The position numbers and the translations under genes are program-made. 64,000 nt of DNA from DASRDR01 sp035550795 (lineage in GTDB: Bacteria > Methylomirabilota > Methylomirabilia > Rokubacteriales > DASRDR01). The stretch spans positions 38,445 through 102,444 of the forward strand of contig DASZOL010000016.1 of the NCBI GenBank assembly GCA_035550795.1, in the 5' to 3' direction. This document shows, in pieces, positions 51,303 to 58,764 of this stretch (the first letter of the stretch is position 1; each line of letters begins with the position of its first letter). The notes under the pieces are model-generated. The model saw only the letters and a list, made by a program, of their open reading frames with translations. It ran no database searches and was not told the origin of the DNA.

Positions 51303-51526
51303 ATGTCCAAGACGACCTTCACCGCCCTCCTCGAACGGGAGGGCGACGTCTACGTCGCGCTGTGCCCCGGGCTCACATCGCCAGCCAGGGGGCGACGATC
51401 GAAGAGGCCACCGCGAACCTCCGTGAGGCGGTCGCCCTCTTCCTCGAGACGGCCGACACCCGAGAGATCACCCAGCGCCTGCGGTCCGGCGTATTCGTGA
51501 CGACGTTCGACGTCGTCGATGGTTAG
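51303..51526 (+). pseudogene. hicB: HicB-type antitoxin, frameshifted
   Basis: ATG 51303 starts SKTTFTALLEREGDVYVALC with PGL, and the protein continues in another frame with IASQGATIEEATANLREAVA plus LFLETADTREI to the stop at 51524-51526. The expected text at the join is CPGLDIASQG; CTC-ACATC lacks one base (~51374). HicB proteins have this exact RNase-H-like partial fold. Stop overlaps the hicA ATG (51519). The reading frame as given cannot make full-length antitoxin. Confidence 0.75.
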
Positions 51527-51845
51527 GCTGCGCGTCCTCTCCGGACGCGAGGTCTGCCGCATCCTGGAGCAGCACGGATTCACCGAGGTTCGGCGCCGGG
51601 GGAGCCACGTCGTCACGCAGCGCCGGACCTCCGAGGGCACGATCACGGTCCCGATCCCAGACCACGCCGAGCTCGCCATCGGAACGCTGCTGTCCATCAT
51701 CCGTCAGAGCCGGGTGGCTCGCAGGCATTCGAATCACCGGAGTGACCCCTGCGCCGGGCAGGACCGCAGGTCATCCAGTTCTCGAGGAGCTGCGACTGGG
51801 GAGGCATTGACGGCGACGTTGATCCTGCCACTCGCGTCGGAGTAG
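51519..51845 (+). CDS. hicA: HicA-type toxin
   Basis: 108 residues. The first ~68 are HicA: LSGREVCRILEQHGFTEVRR with RGSHVVTQRR (the catalytic His in GSH) and TITVPIPDHAELAIGTLLSI then IRQS. The family normally ends at ~70-80 residues. The last ~40 (HRSDPCAGQDRRSSSSRG...) are extra, suggesting loss of the original stop. HicA cleaves mRNA. Overlaps frameshifted hicB by 8 bp. Confidence 0.75.
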   Translation: MVRLRVLSGREVCRILEQHGFTEVRRRGSHVVTQRRTSEGTITVPIPDHAELAIGTLLSIIRQSRVARRHSNHRSDPCAGQDRRSSSSRGAATGEALTATLILPLASE

Positions 51846-52014
51846 CTGGAAGGGAAATTCGAACCCGTGCTTCAGATCAAACACTCGGAAGAGTTGCGTT
51901 ATCCCTCCGGCACTCCTGCCGCTCTGGGCCGTCTCGGGAGGCAGTCGGGGCGGCGCCAGAGCGGGCGGAGGCGCTCCTTATTCTCAAGGCGGCAGGGCCA
52001 GGCCGAGTCCGATC

Positions 52015-52170
52015 CTAGGACAGCTCGGCCAGGAGACCCCGGGCGTCCCCGAGATCGCCGGTGTCGACTCCCTCGCTAAACGAGTCCACGGTGTCCCTCA
52101 GCACCTCGCGCGCCTGGTCCCGCTTGCCCTGTCGCTGGCTCAGCCGACCGAGACTCACCGCGGCGCGAGA
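52015..52170 (-). pseudogene. C-terminal TPR remnant of an adenylate-cyclase/ATPase-type protein
   Basis: AAVSLGRLSQRQGKRDQARE then VLRDTVDSFSEGVDTGDLGD and ARGLLAELS-stop. This is the standard C-terminus of large cyclase/AAA/TPR signalling proteins (AxLxxLwxxQGKrxeAr..L...y.wFtEGfdT.DLkeAk.LLdeL). A stop upstream in the same frame shows it is only a stub. The rest of 51846-52230 shows no gene. Confidence 0.55.
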
Positions 52171-52230
52171 GGATGATCAGTCTCTGGATCGTCCCGCAGC
52201 CATCGCCGAGACGGGGCGTGGCGGATAGCA

Positions 52231-53301
52231 ATGCCGATCTGGCGTCCACTCTTTGGCCGGCCTCGTGTCGGCGCGGCACGAACACCCGTGCGCCCTTCCC
52301 GCCCCGTGCTCGCCGCAGGGCTGGCAGCCTTCCTCCTCGCCCCGATGCCCGCCATCCTGCCCCCGTACCCTCTCATCGAGCTGTGCTATGCCCTGGTCTT
52401 GAGCATCGCCTGCCTGGGGCTGAACCTCATGTTCGGCACGACCGGCCTCCTCTCGCTCGGCCACGCCGCGTACTTCGGCCTCGGCGCATACGCCGGGGCG
52501 TTCCTCTTCAACGTCGCGGATCTCCGGTCCCTCGAGGTGTACCTGCTCCTCGGGGTCGTCACGGCCATCGCCACGGCCGCGCTGGCCGGCGCCTGGTGTG
52601 TGCGCGCAACCCGCATCCACTTCACGATCCTGACGCTCGCCTTCGGGCAGCTGGTCCACGCGGTCTTCGTCACCGGTGCCGTCTACCGGCCGCTCGGCGA
52701 CTACGGCAAGGGGCTCTTCTACATCGGCTACGGCGGCCTCTACATCCCGCGGTTCACCATCCTCGGGACCGACCCGGCGCCTGAGCGGTTCATTCCGACG
52801 TTCTACTACGCCATCCTGCTGGCCTTCTTCGCGTCACTCGGCGTCCTGTGGCGCGTCAACCGCTCCCCCTTCGGGATGGCCCTGCGCGCGATTCGCGACA
52901 ATGACGTCCGCGCCGCGTTCGTTGGCGTCCCCGTGCGCGCCTACCGCTGGCGGGCCTTCGTGGTCTCCGGCGCGGTGACCGGACTGGCCGGCGGGCTCTA
53001 TGGGCAGCTCGATCGCCAGATCACGCCCGAGCAGCTCGACTGGCTCTTCTCGGCCAAGCTGGTCGTCGCCACGATCCTCGGGGGCACCGGGTGGTTCCTG
53101 GGGCCGGTCGCCGGCGCGGCCGTCTTCGTGCTGCTCCAGCACGTCGCGAACCGGTTCGCCCTGTCCCACGGCCTGATCCTCGGCGGGCTGCTGATCGTCG
53201 TGATATTGGCCTGCCCGGGCGGGATCGCCGAGGCGGTGGCCAGCATGCGCCGGCGAGTGACCGGGCCCGGGCCCGGGCCGGCGGGTCGGATCGACCCATG
53301 A
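52231..53301 (+). CDS. livM: Branched-chain amino acid ABC transporter permease (LivM-like), orphan
   Basis: 356 residues, about 9-10 helices. LivM signatures: ALVLSIACLGLNLMFGTTGL with LSLGHAAYFGLGAYAGAF, and the EAA-type loop FGMALRAIRDNDVRAAFVGV, then FVVSGAVTGLAGGLYGQLDR. No livH, livG, livF or livK is beside it, so it is a displaced or relic permease. Its start region is GC-rich with no clear Shine-Dalgarno. Confidence 0.88.
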   Translation: MPIWRPLFGRPRVGAARTPVRPSRPVLAAGLAAFLLAPMPAILPPYPLIELCYALVLSIACLGLNLMFGTTGLLSLGHAAYFGLGAYAGAFLFNVADLRSLEVYLLLGVVTAIATAALAGAWCVRATRIHFTILTLAFGQLVHAVFVTGAVYRPLGDYGKGLFYIGYGGLYIPRFTILGTDPAPERFIPTFYYAILLAFFASLGVLWRVNRSPFGMALRAIRDNDVRAAFVGVPVRAYRWRAFVVSGAVTGLAGGLYGQLDRQITPEQLDWLFSAKLVVATILGGTGWFLGPVAGAAVFVLLQHVANRFALSHGLILGGLLIVVILACPGGIAEAVASMRRRVTGPGPGPAGRIDP

Positions 53302-53547
53302 CGGCCGGGTGCCTCGGGTCACCGTGGCCCGTGCGGCCCTCGTGGGGCTGGGGCGGCCGGGGTCCGCGTCGAGGTGGCACGCTCGGCGGGCGGGCCAGCT
53401 CGCCAACGTGCCGGCCGGCCCTGGCCTCGCTCCTCCACCGCTGCCCTCCCTGCGAACGCATCCAGGCGCATGCACCTCCACGCCTCTTGCGCGCACCAAC
53501 GATGCACGGCCAGATGCTGCATCCTCCCGAAGCGAGGCCCCGACAGC

Positions 53548-53889
53548 TCAGGACGCGAGGTGCCGGCGCACGGCCTCGTGCCGCTCGGCGAGCGACCCGC
53601 ACACGAGCCGACAGAGCGGTTCGAGCGTGGCGTCCGCGATCCGATAGCGGGTGAAGAAGCCGTCCCGCTGCCGCGCGACGAGGCCCTGCTCGAAGAGCAG
53701 AGCCAGGTGCTTGCTCGCGTTGGCCTGTGTCGTGTTGGTCAGCGCGCACAGCTCCTGGACCGTGTGCTCTCCAGCGAACAGCGCCTGAAGGAGCGCCAGG
53801 CGGGTGGCATCCCCGAGCGCCCGAAAGCGCCGCGCGAGGATTTCCAGGGCCTCGCGCGAGAGTGTGGGCTTGGCAGCCTTCCGGGCCAC
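53548..53889 (-). CDS. ArsR-family regulator (sulfide/persulfide-type, BigR-like)
   Basis: 113 residues from GTG 53889 (GAGGAG upstream). Winged helix: LARRFRALGDATRLALLQAL, recognition segment LTNTTQANASKHLALLFEQG and wing RQRDGFFTRYRIADATLEPL. A Cys before the recognition helix (VQELCALTN) and one in the C-terminus (LEPLCRLVCGS) could form the thiol switch used by BigR/SqrR. It starts just 2 bp after the PDO-rhodanese stop, so it is in that operon. Confidence 0.8.
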   Translation of the reverse strand: MARKAAKPTLSREALEILARRFRALGDATRLALLQALFAGEHTVQELCALTNTTQANASKHLALLFEQGLVARQRDGFFTRYRIADATLEPLCRLVCGSLAERHEAVRRHLAS

Positions 53890-53891
53890 GC

Positions 53892-55178
53892 TCAGCTCCT
53901 CGGGCTGTCCGGCGCGGCACAGGTCGCCGCGGCGCAGACCGCCGTGGGCCCGCCCGGCGGGGCTGGCCGCGGCCGGTTCCACGGCATCCTCAGCAGAAGC
54001 AGCGCCAGGCCGCAGGTGCCGGTCGCCCCCGCAAACACCAGCCCGGCACCGAAGAACGCCGCGAGCGCCAGGAACCACAGGTCGACGAGCGTCCCGAGGG
54101 CCACACCCGTCAGCACCATCCCCCCCGCGATCAACTGCACCTGGCGATCGACGGGGAGGCGCTTGCGTCCCTCCCGGACCGGCAGTCGGGCTCGCCGCCA
54201 GGCCATCATACCGCCGTCGAGGACCTGCGGCCGGCGTCCCGTGCGACCCAGCACCTCGGCCGCTATGGTGGCCCGGATCCCCGTGCGGCACACCACGACG
54301 ACCTCCCCCTGCTCGGGGATCTCGTCGAGTCGGCCCTCGAGCTGGTCCAGGGGGATGAGGCGCGCCCCCTCGATCCGCTCACCCTCGAACTCGAGCGCGC
54401 TCCGCACGTCGACTACGAATGGCCCCGGCGCCTGCTCGCGGAGCGCCTGCAGCTCGCGGGGCGCGATCGTCGGCGCGTCGACCTCGCCGAGGTTGTGCCG
54501 GAGGATCGCGGCCATGTTCGCCGGCGGCGGGGCCGTGCGGGACAGGCCAGTCACGAAGGCCACCCGGTCGTGCTCGCGCAGGAGCGGGTTGTGCCGCTTC
54601 TCCTCACCGATCGTAGTGAGCGGACGGCCGACGTAGTCATGACCGGGATGCACGACCGTGTCGTCCGGGAGCGCCTCGAAGACCCGGAGGGTGTCGTACA
54701 GGGCGGTGGCACTCCCCCCCATGAAGTCCGTCCGCCCGGCGCCACCCACGAAGAGGGCATCGCCGGTGAACAGGTGACCGTCCACGAGGATCGCGAGCGA
54801 GTCGGGCGTGTGGCCCGGCGCGTCGATGACCGTCACGGTCTTCGTGCCGAGCTCGAACGTCGTGCCGCCCTGGATCCGGCGGGCCGCGGGCTTCAGCTTC
54901 GACGCCGCGTGCGCGAGCACGGTCGCCCCCGTCCGCTGGGCGAGCCGGCGAACACCGGAGAGGTGATCGGCGTGCGTGTGGGTGTCGAGCACGTGGGTGA
55001 GCCGGACGTCGCGTGCCGTCAGGACTCCGAGGATTTCGGGGAGCTGGTCCAGCCGGGGGTCGATCACCAGCCCGGTGCGGCTGGCCTCGTCCACCACGAG
55101 GTAGGCCAGGCAGCCGTCCCGGTCGGCACGGAACGTCTCCAGGGCGAGGGACATCGTGTCGCTGGCGGTCGTCGTCAT
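53892..55178 (-). CDS. Persulfide dioxygenase-rhodanese-DUF2892 fusion
   Basis: 428 residues; GGAGGAG precedes ATG 55178. Residues ~1-235: metallo-beta-lactamase fold with THTHADHLSGVRRLA and FTGDALFVGGAGRTDF, matching ETHE1/Blh persulfide dioxygenases. Residues ~250-345: rhodanese with active Cys in VVVVCRTGIRATIAAEVLG. Residues ~360-410: two-helix DUF2892/YgaP-like membrane segment (LIAGGMVLTGVALGTLVDLW). Oxidises glutathione persulfide to sulfite and transfers sulfane sulfur, likely at the membrane. Regulated by the ArsR gene that follows. Confidence 0.88.
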   Translation of the reverse strand: MTTTASDTMSLALETFRADRDGCLAYLVVDEASRTGLVIDPRLDQLPEILGVLTARDVRLTHVLDTHTHADHLSGVRRLAQRTGATVLAHAASKLKPAARRIQGGTTFELGTKTVTVIDAPGHTPDSLAILVDGHLFTGDALFVGGAGRTDFMGGSATALYDTLRVFEALPDDTVVHPGHDYVGRPLTTIGEEKRHNPLLREHDRVAFVTGLSRTAPPPANMAAILRHNLGEVDAPTIAPRELQALREQAPGPFVVDVRSALEFEGERIEGARLIPLDQLEGRLDEIPEQGEVVVVCRTGIRATIAAEVLGRTGRRPQVLDGGMMAWRRARLPVREGRKRLPVDRQVQLIAGGMVLTGVALGTLVDLWFLALAAFFGAGLVFAGATGTCGLALLLLRMPWNRPRPAPPGGPTAVCAAATCAAPDSPRS

Positions 55179-55198
55179 GTCGGCTCTCCTCCGGCTGA

Positions 55199-55227
55199 AG
55201 TGTATAGCCAGATGTACATATAGTCAA
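55199..55227 (-). promoter_or_regulatory. Promoter of the PDO-rhodanese operon
   Basis: On the minus strand TTGACT (55227-55222) and TACACT (55204-55199) are separated by 17 bp. The spacer contains the palindrome ATGTACAT (55212-55219), a candidate site for the operon's ArsR-type repressor. The leader is short and runs directly into GGAGGAG. Confidence 0.6.
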
Positions 55228-55948
55228 TACCGGCTGATGAGGCGCACGAGCGCCCTTGCGGAAACAGAAAAGGGGGCAGGGACGCCGGACATCGGCCGCG
55301 CTCACGTGGCTGGGAGAGGTGCACCTGGCACGCGCGCGATTCGAGGATGCCGGCGCGGCGGTCACGGGCGCCCTTGCCACTGGCTCCGTGGGTAGCGGTA
55401 CATCGGAGCAGTTCGGCGCCGGCTTCCCCCCAGGCTCCGCACCGCGCCGGCACAGGTGTTCGTCCACTTCCTACCGAAGGCGGTGTGCGCGCGCCGGGCC
55501 GCCGCGCCGTCCTCGGCCATGACGATCGCGTGGTCGTCGTCGCGGAGCTCGTCATGGAGCCGTCGGGGCGCGTGGGTCAGCAGATTGCGCAGCTTGCCGC
55601 CAGCCCCCCGATGAGCCCCGGAGGACCAAAATGGAAGAAACAACGCGTGAGCTTCTGCACGAAGAGCTCCGCCTCGTCGAGCTCGGGGTCAGCCGCTCGA
55701 CCTCCGCGTTGCCGTCGTCCATCTCGCCCTCGCTCATGGTCCGCTCCTTGCACGGCGACGCGCTGCTCGCGATCCGCCGCAGCGCGCATTGTGCGCCTAC
55801 GGTTGCAGCGACCGGCGGCTACGCGTGCGCGGGTGAAGATCCGCCTCGCGACGCGCGGGCGAAAAGGCGTACGCTAGGCCGGCCGCCCACAACGGGGCAG
55901 GTGGGCGCGGTGCAATGTCCGGCGCTGGCCTGCAAAGGAGGAGCGTTC
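55228..55948. other. Relic-rich interval before the unknown protein
   Basis: Apart from the IS256 relic listed separately, the plus strand near 55295-55390 reads ALTWLGEVHLARARFEDAGA, a TPR-like helix pair of the kind found in cyclase/TPR proteins. On the minus strand 55600-55740 two frames read MSEGEMDDGNAEVERLTP and DEAELFVQKLTRCFFHFGPP, not recognised. Nothing here looks like an intact gene. Confidence 0.35.
55365..55600 (-). mobile_element. IS256-family transposase fragment
   Basis: KLRNLLTHAPRRLHDELRDD then DHAIVMAEDGAAARRAHTAF with GRKWTNTCAGAVRSLG, continuing in another frame as GEAGAELL and returning as MYRYPRSQWQ. This matches the region of IS256-type (Mutator) transposases before the FxFPxxqWKtlrTTN motif. 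Both ends are missing and there is a frameshift; no terminal inverted repeats were found. Confidence 0.55.
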
Positions 55949-57043
55949 ATGACCCCCTACCCCCGCAAGGATCCGAAGGCGCAGACCGGCTCCAACCTTC
56001 GCGGTCGTTCGCTACGCAAGTTCCGCGAGGCGCAGCTCGCGCAGGAGAAGCAATCGCGCGAGCGGATCGCGAAGGCGCATTACCGCGTGGCGAAGAAGCT
56101 GATATCGAAGGCCGATGTCCGGCGCGCCGCCGAGATTGCCCGGCAGTTGAACGCCGAATGGCGCAAGGCGAGCGTCAAGGCCGGCAGCGACTCCGTCGGC
56201 ATCGACGCGCTCAAGGTTTCGGCGCGCGCGAAGCTCGAGCGCAGGCTGGCCCGCGAGCTTGCGGGCTACCGCGAATGGAAAGCGCTGGAGAAAGTGCATC
56301 TGCGCGAGCAGGGCAAGATCACGCAGGCGACCCTGACCGCCGCACTCCCGGGCGTGTCGATCGACTGGGGCGATCTAGTCGCGATCGACTCGGACATCCA
56401 GGAATTCGGACCGTCCTTCACGACGTTCGACGTCCAGATGATCGACTTCGGCGGCTTCGTCGTCGAGGACAATTCGTTCGCGAAGCCGCAGATCGGCCAT
56501 CTCGTCAACAACTACAGCTTCGACCAGAACGAGAGCACGTCGATCGGCGCGGGGCTGCTCGGCATCTTGCCAATCGAGAACGCAACGAGCATGACGTCCT
56601 GCGGCGTCGCGTTCACCACGCCATCGGCCGGACGCTTATCGGTGAGCGCGGTCGTGCGCAACTTCTACAACAAGCTCACCTTCTCCGTATCCGACAAGTT
56701 CGGCTTCTCGTCCGCGGAAGTGGGGATCGGCGTGGGCCTGTTCGTGGCGGTGGTGCGCGGAACGAAGGTGGAGATCCTGAGGAAGAACCTGCTCTCCACC
56801 GGGCTCATCTCGCACGGCTCCGACTTGAGCTACACCGAGTCCGACCTCGACGACACGACGCCTTACACGATCTCCGTGGAGACGCAGACGCGCTTCGAGG
56901 CGAACGAGAGCGTGCTCGTCCTCGCGGGCACCGAAGTCGGCATCGGCACCATCCTCGACGACATGCATTGCAGGATGAGCGCCGTCCTCTGGTGGAAGCT
57001 CGAGAAGCTCGCCATCGGGATGGCGATCGACGTCATTACCTAG
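55949..57043 (+). CDS. Protein of unknown family (364 residues)
   Basis: ATG 55949 follows AAAGGAGG at a good distance. Residues ~1-110 are strongly basic and helical (RKFREAQLAQEKQSRERIAK, RRLARELAGYREWKALEKV). Residues ~125-364 appear beta-rich with regular alternation (SFTTFDVQMIDFGGFVVEDN, LSVSAVVRNFYNKLTFSVSD, VGLFVAVVRGTKVEILRKNL). The C-terminal YTISVETQTRFEANESVLVL and a hydrophobic end (LEKLAIGMAIDVIT) follow. No signal peptide and no motif that I recognise. Composition (more Asn, Ser, Ile) differs from its neighbours, which suggests transfer. The architecture, a charged helical N-domain plus a beta-sandwich-like C-domain, is compatible with a structural or phage-like particle protein, but that is speculation. 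Confidence 0.7.
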   Translation: MTPYPRKDPKAQTGSNLRGRSLRKFREAQLAQEKQSRERIAKAHYRVAKKLISKADVRRAAEIARQLNAEWRKASVKAGSDSVGIDALKVSARAKLERRLARELAGYREWKALEKVHLREQGKITQATLTAALPGVSIDWGDLVAIDSDIQEFGPSFTTFDVQMIDFGGFVVEDNSFAKPQIGHLVNNYSFDQNESTSIGAGLLGILPIENATSMTSCGVAFTTPSAGRLSVSAVVRNFYNKLTFSVSDKFGFSSAEVGIGVGLFVAVVRGTKVEILRKNLLSTGLISHGSDLSYTESDLDDTTPYTISVETQTRFEANESVLVLAGTEVGIGTILDDMHCRMSAVLWWKLEKLAIGMAIDVIT

Positions 57044-57502
57044 CGCGAGAACGTAGATCGGATGAAGTGGCTCGCCGAGCTGGGACGTTTCGAAGAAGCG
57101 CTGTGCCTTGCCGACGAGGCGCTAGGGGATCGGGCCCGAGGACGGGTGTGTCCGGAGTGCGGATCGTCCCGTGGAGGTAGGTGCCGGCGCAGGATCGCTT
57201 GGGATCAGCGAGCGATCTGGAAGCCGACCCCACCAGGCCTGCTGGCCCGGGTGCCAGCTCCGGTGTCACCGGGAAGGCTGGGACAGGCGCCGGACCGAGC
57301 CCGACGCCTGCTGCCCTAGCGGAGGTGGCCGGAGTTGGCGTTCATCGCTCCTAGGCGCGGTTGCGCGTCTTGAACCCCTCGCCGCACCCGCGCCGCTCCC
57401 GAACTACCCGAGCGGCCGCGTGATGCGGCGATTTGACGTGTAGGTCGGAGACGAGCGGTGCCGCGGTCCAGCACACCCCGTTCCATCGGCCGCGCCCCGA
57501 AG
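57044..57502. other. Gene-free interval with a TPR scrap
   Basis: At 57062-57135 the plus strand reads MKWLAELGRFEEALCLADEA, a TPR-type fragment like the remnants near 52.1 and 55.3 kb. The remainder has only short shadow frames. No promoter was identified; the interval ends at the degenerate attC of the cassette array. Confidence 0.4.
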
Positions 57503-57576
57503 CGCCCTACCGTACGCTCCGGTTCAGCGACGGGCCGCGCAGCGGACCGTCCGCTGCAACCGGTTGTTATATAGGC
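57503..57576 (-). other. Degenerate integron attC site (after RibD-type cassette)
   Basis: Read on the minus strand: GCC-TATAT-AAC (inverse core interrupted by 5 bases), then GGTTGCAGCGGAC as L'', a GC-rich hairpin, GTCGCTGAACC as L', and GCGTACGGTAGGGC at the core end. The imperfectly complementary L''/L' arms with the GCAGCGGA...CGCTGAA pattern are typical of environmental attC sites. Both core boxes are mutated. Confidence 0.5.
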
Positions 57577-57592
57577 GCCGGTAGATGATGCG

Positions 57593-58249
57593 TCACTGGT
57601 TCGCCGCGTCCGAATCGAAGGTCACAGTCTCCTGGCCGACCTCTACTTCGCCATACCTGAGTTCGCCTGCGCGGTCGTAGACGTGCAGGACAGCACCGGT
57701 CGTCGACTGCTGAGTGTCGACGAGGCGGAAGCTACGCGGAATCGTGCCTTCGCCGAAGAGGCGCTTGCCCGTGCCGAGCACCACGGGAAACTGCCAGATG
57801 CGCAGCGTATCAATAAGATCGTGCTTGAGTAGGGTCTGGAGGAGGCTGCCGCTGCCGTGGACCTGAATTTCGCCGCCTTCCTGTGCCTTGAGCTTTGCGA
57901 CCTCTTCTGCAACGTCGCCCTTGAGCAGATGCGAGTTGTTCCAGGCGAGTGTGTCGAGTGTTCGTGACGCGACGAACTTCGGCCGAGTATTGAGCGCCGT
58001 GGCAATCTCGTCGGCCGGATCGGCGGACTTGGGCCAGGAACCAGCAAAGATTTCGTATGTCTTGCGGCCGAGCAGAAAGGCGCCAGCGCCCTTGGTCCAC
58101 TCTGTCATGATTTCGACGAACTTCTCATCGAAATAGGGGACCAGCCAACCGCCGTGCCGGAAGCCACCGTCACGGTCCTCATCGGGGCCGCCTGGCGCCT
58201 GCATAACGCCATCCAGGGTTGTGAAAGTGCCCACAACCAGTCTTCTCAT
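57593..58249 (-). CDS. Dihydrofolate reductase-like / RibD C-terminal-domain protein (cassette gene)
   Basis: 218 residues. RRLVVGTFTTLDGVMQAPGG and the later GAGAFLLGRKTYEIFAGSWP with GEIQVHGSGSLLQTLLKHDL and DTLRIWQFPVVLGTGKRLFG are the standard pattern of the YyaP/RibD_C reductase family. Probably an NADPH-dependent reductase of unknown substrate. It begins 19 bp after a GTTAGGC core and ends just before a degenerate attC, so it has the layout of an integron cassette. AGAAGGATGGAAGC precedes the ATG. Confidence 0.88.
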   Translation of the reverse strand: MRRLVVGTFTTLDGVMQAPGGPDEDRDGGFRHGGWLVPYFDEKFVEIMTEWTKGAGAFLLGRKTYEIFAGSWPKSADPADEIATALNTRPKFVASRTLDTLAWNNSHLLKGDVAEEVAKLKAQEGGEIQVHGSGSLLQTLLKHDLIDTLRIWQFPVVLGTGKRLFGEGTIPRSFRLVDTQQSTTGAVLHVYDRAGELRYGEVEVGQETVTFDSDAANQ

Positions 58250-58267
58250 GCTTCCATCCTTCTATTT

Positions 58268-58274
58268 CGAGCGC
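58268..58274 (-). other. Integron core site GTTAGGC at GNAT/RibD cassette junction
   Basis: On the minus strand GTTAGGC follows directly on the GNAT stop (the TAG stop begins inside it). It is preceded by GCCAAAC, so the junction reads GCCAAAC-GTTAGGC with no room for a normal attC stem. This is a cassette boundary whose attC appears collapsed. Confidence 0.45.
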
Positions 58275-58757
58275 CTAACGTTTGGCATGCGGTACCACCA
58301 TTTGGAAAATCGATTGCGTCCCGCCATCATGACTCACAGCGTCGATGTTCGTCCAGCCTTGCCGTTCGAGCAGAGAAACGGCGCTCGTCGTGGCACAGTA
58401 GATCTCGCTGAAGCCCAATCGTCGCGCCTCCACCAGTATCCCTGCCAGCAGCAAGGCCCCGATCCCTTCGCGCCGACGCGAAGGAATCACATAACCGGCT
58501 GTCGCCCACGGTCCCACGTGCGTGTAACTGTCAATCGATGTCGCCTTGAGTGCTGCAATTCCTAAGGGCGATGAGTCGGCATCCAGTGCGACCACACCGA
58601 CTGGCAATGCCCCTGTCGAATTGGCGAATTCCAGAAGATCCGAATTGGCGTCTGCTTTCTTGTCGGGACCATACCAATCGGGCCACTCGCTCTCGAAGCA
58701 CGTGGCAAAGAAAGAGCAAAGGTCGGGTCGTTGTCTTAGCGGAATCACAGCTGGCAT
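58275..58757 (-). CDS. GNAT-family N-acetyltransferase (cassette gene)
   Basis: 160 residues. The acetyl-CoA loop is YVIPSRRREGIGALLLAGIL (R-R-x-G-I-G), followed by EARRLGFSEIYCATTSAVSL and LERQGWTNIDAVSHDG. Substrate unknown; GNAT genes are among the commonest integron cassette cargos. It lies between an attC (58773-58832) and a core site, on the same strand as its neighbours. Confidence 0.9.
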   Translation of the reverse strand: MPAVIPLRQRPDLCSFFATCFESEWPDWYGPDKKADANSDLLEFANSTGALPVGVVALDADSSPLGIAALKATSIDSYTHVGPWATAGYVIPSRRREGIGALLLAGILVEARRLGFSEIYCATTSAVSLLERQGWTNIDAVSHDGGTQSIFQMVVPHAKR

Positions 58758-58764
58758 CGGACTT

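Noticed and set aside
52231..53301. Complete branched-chain amino acid transporter
   Set aside because: Only LivM is present; no LivH/F/G/K genes flank it.
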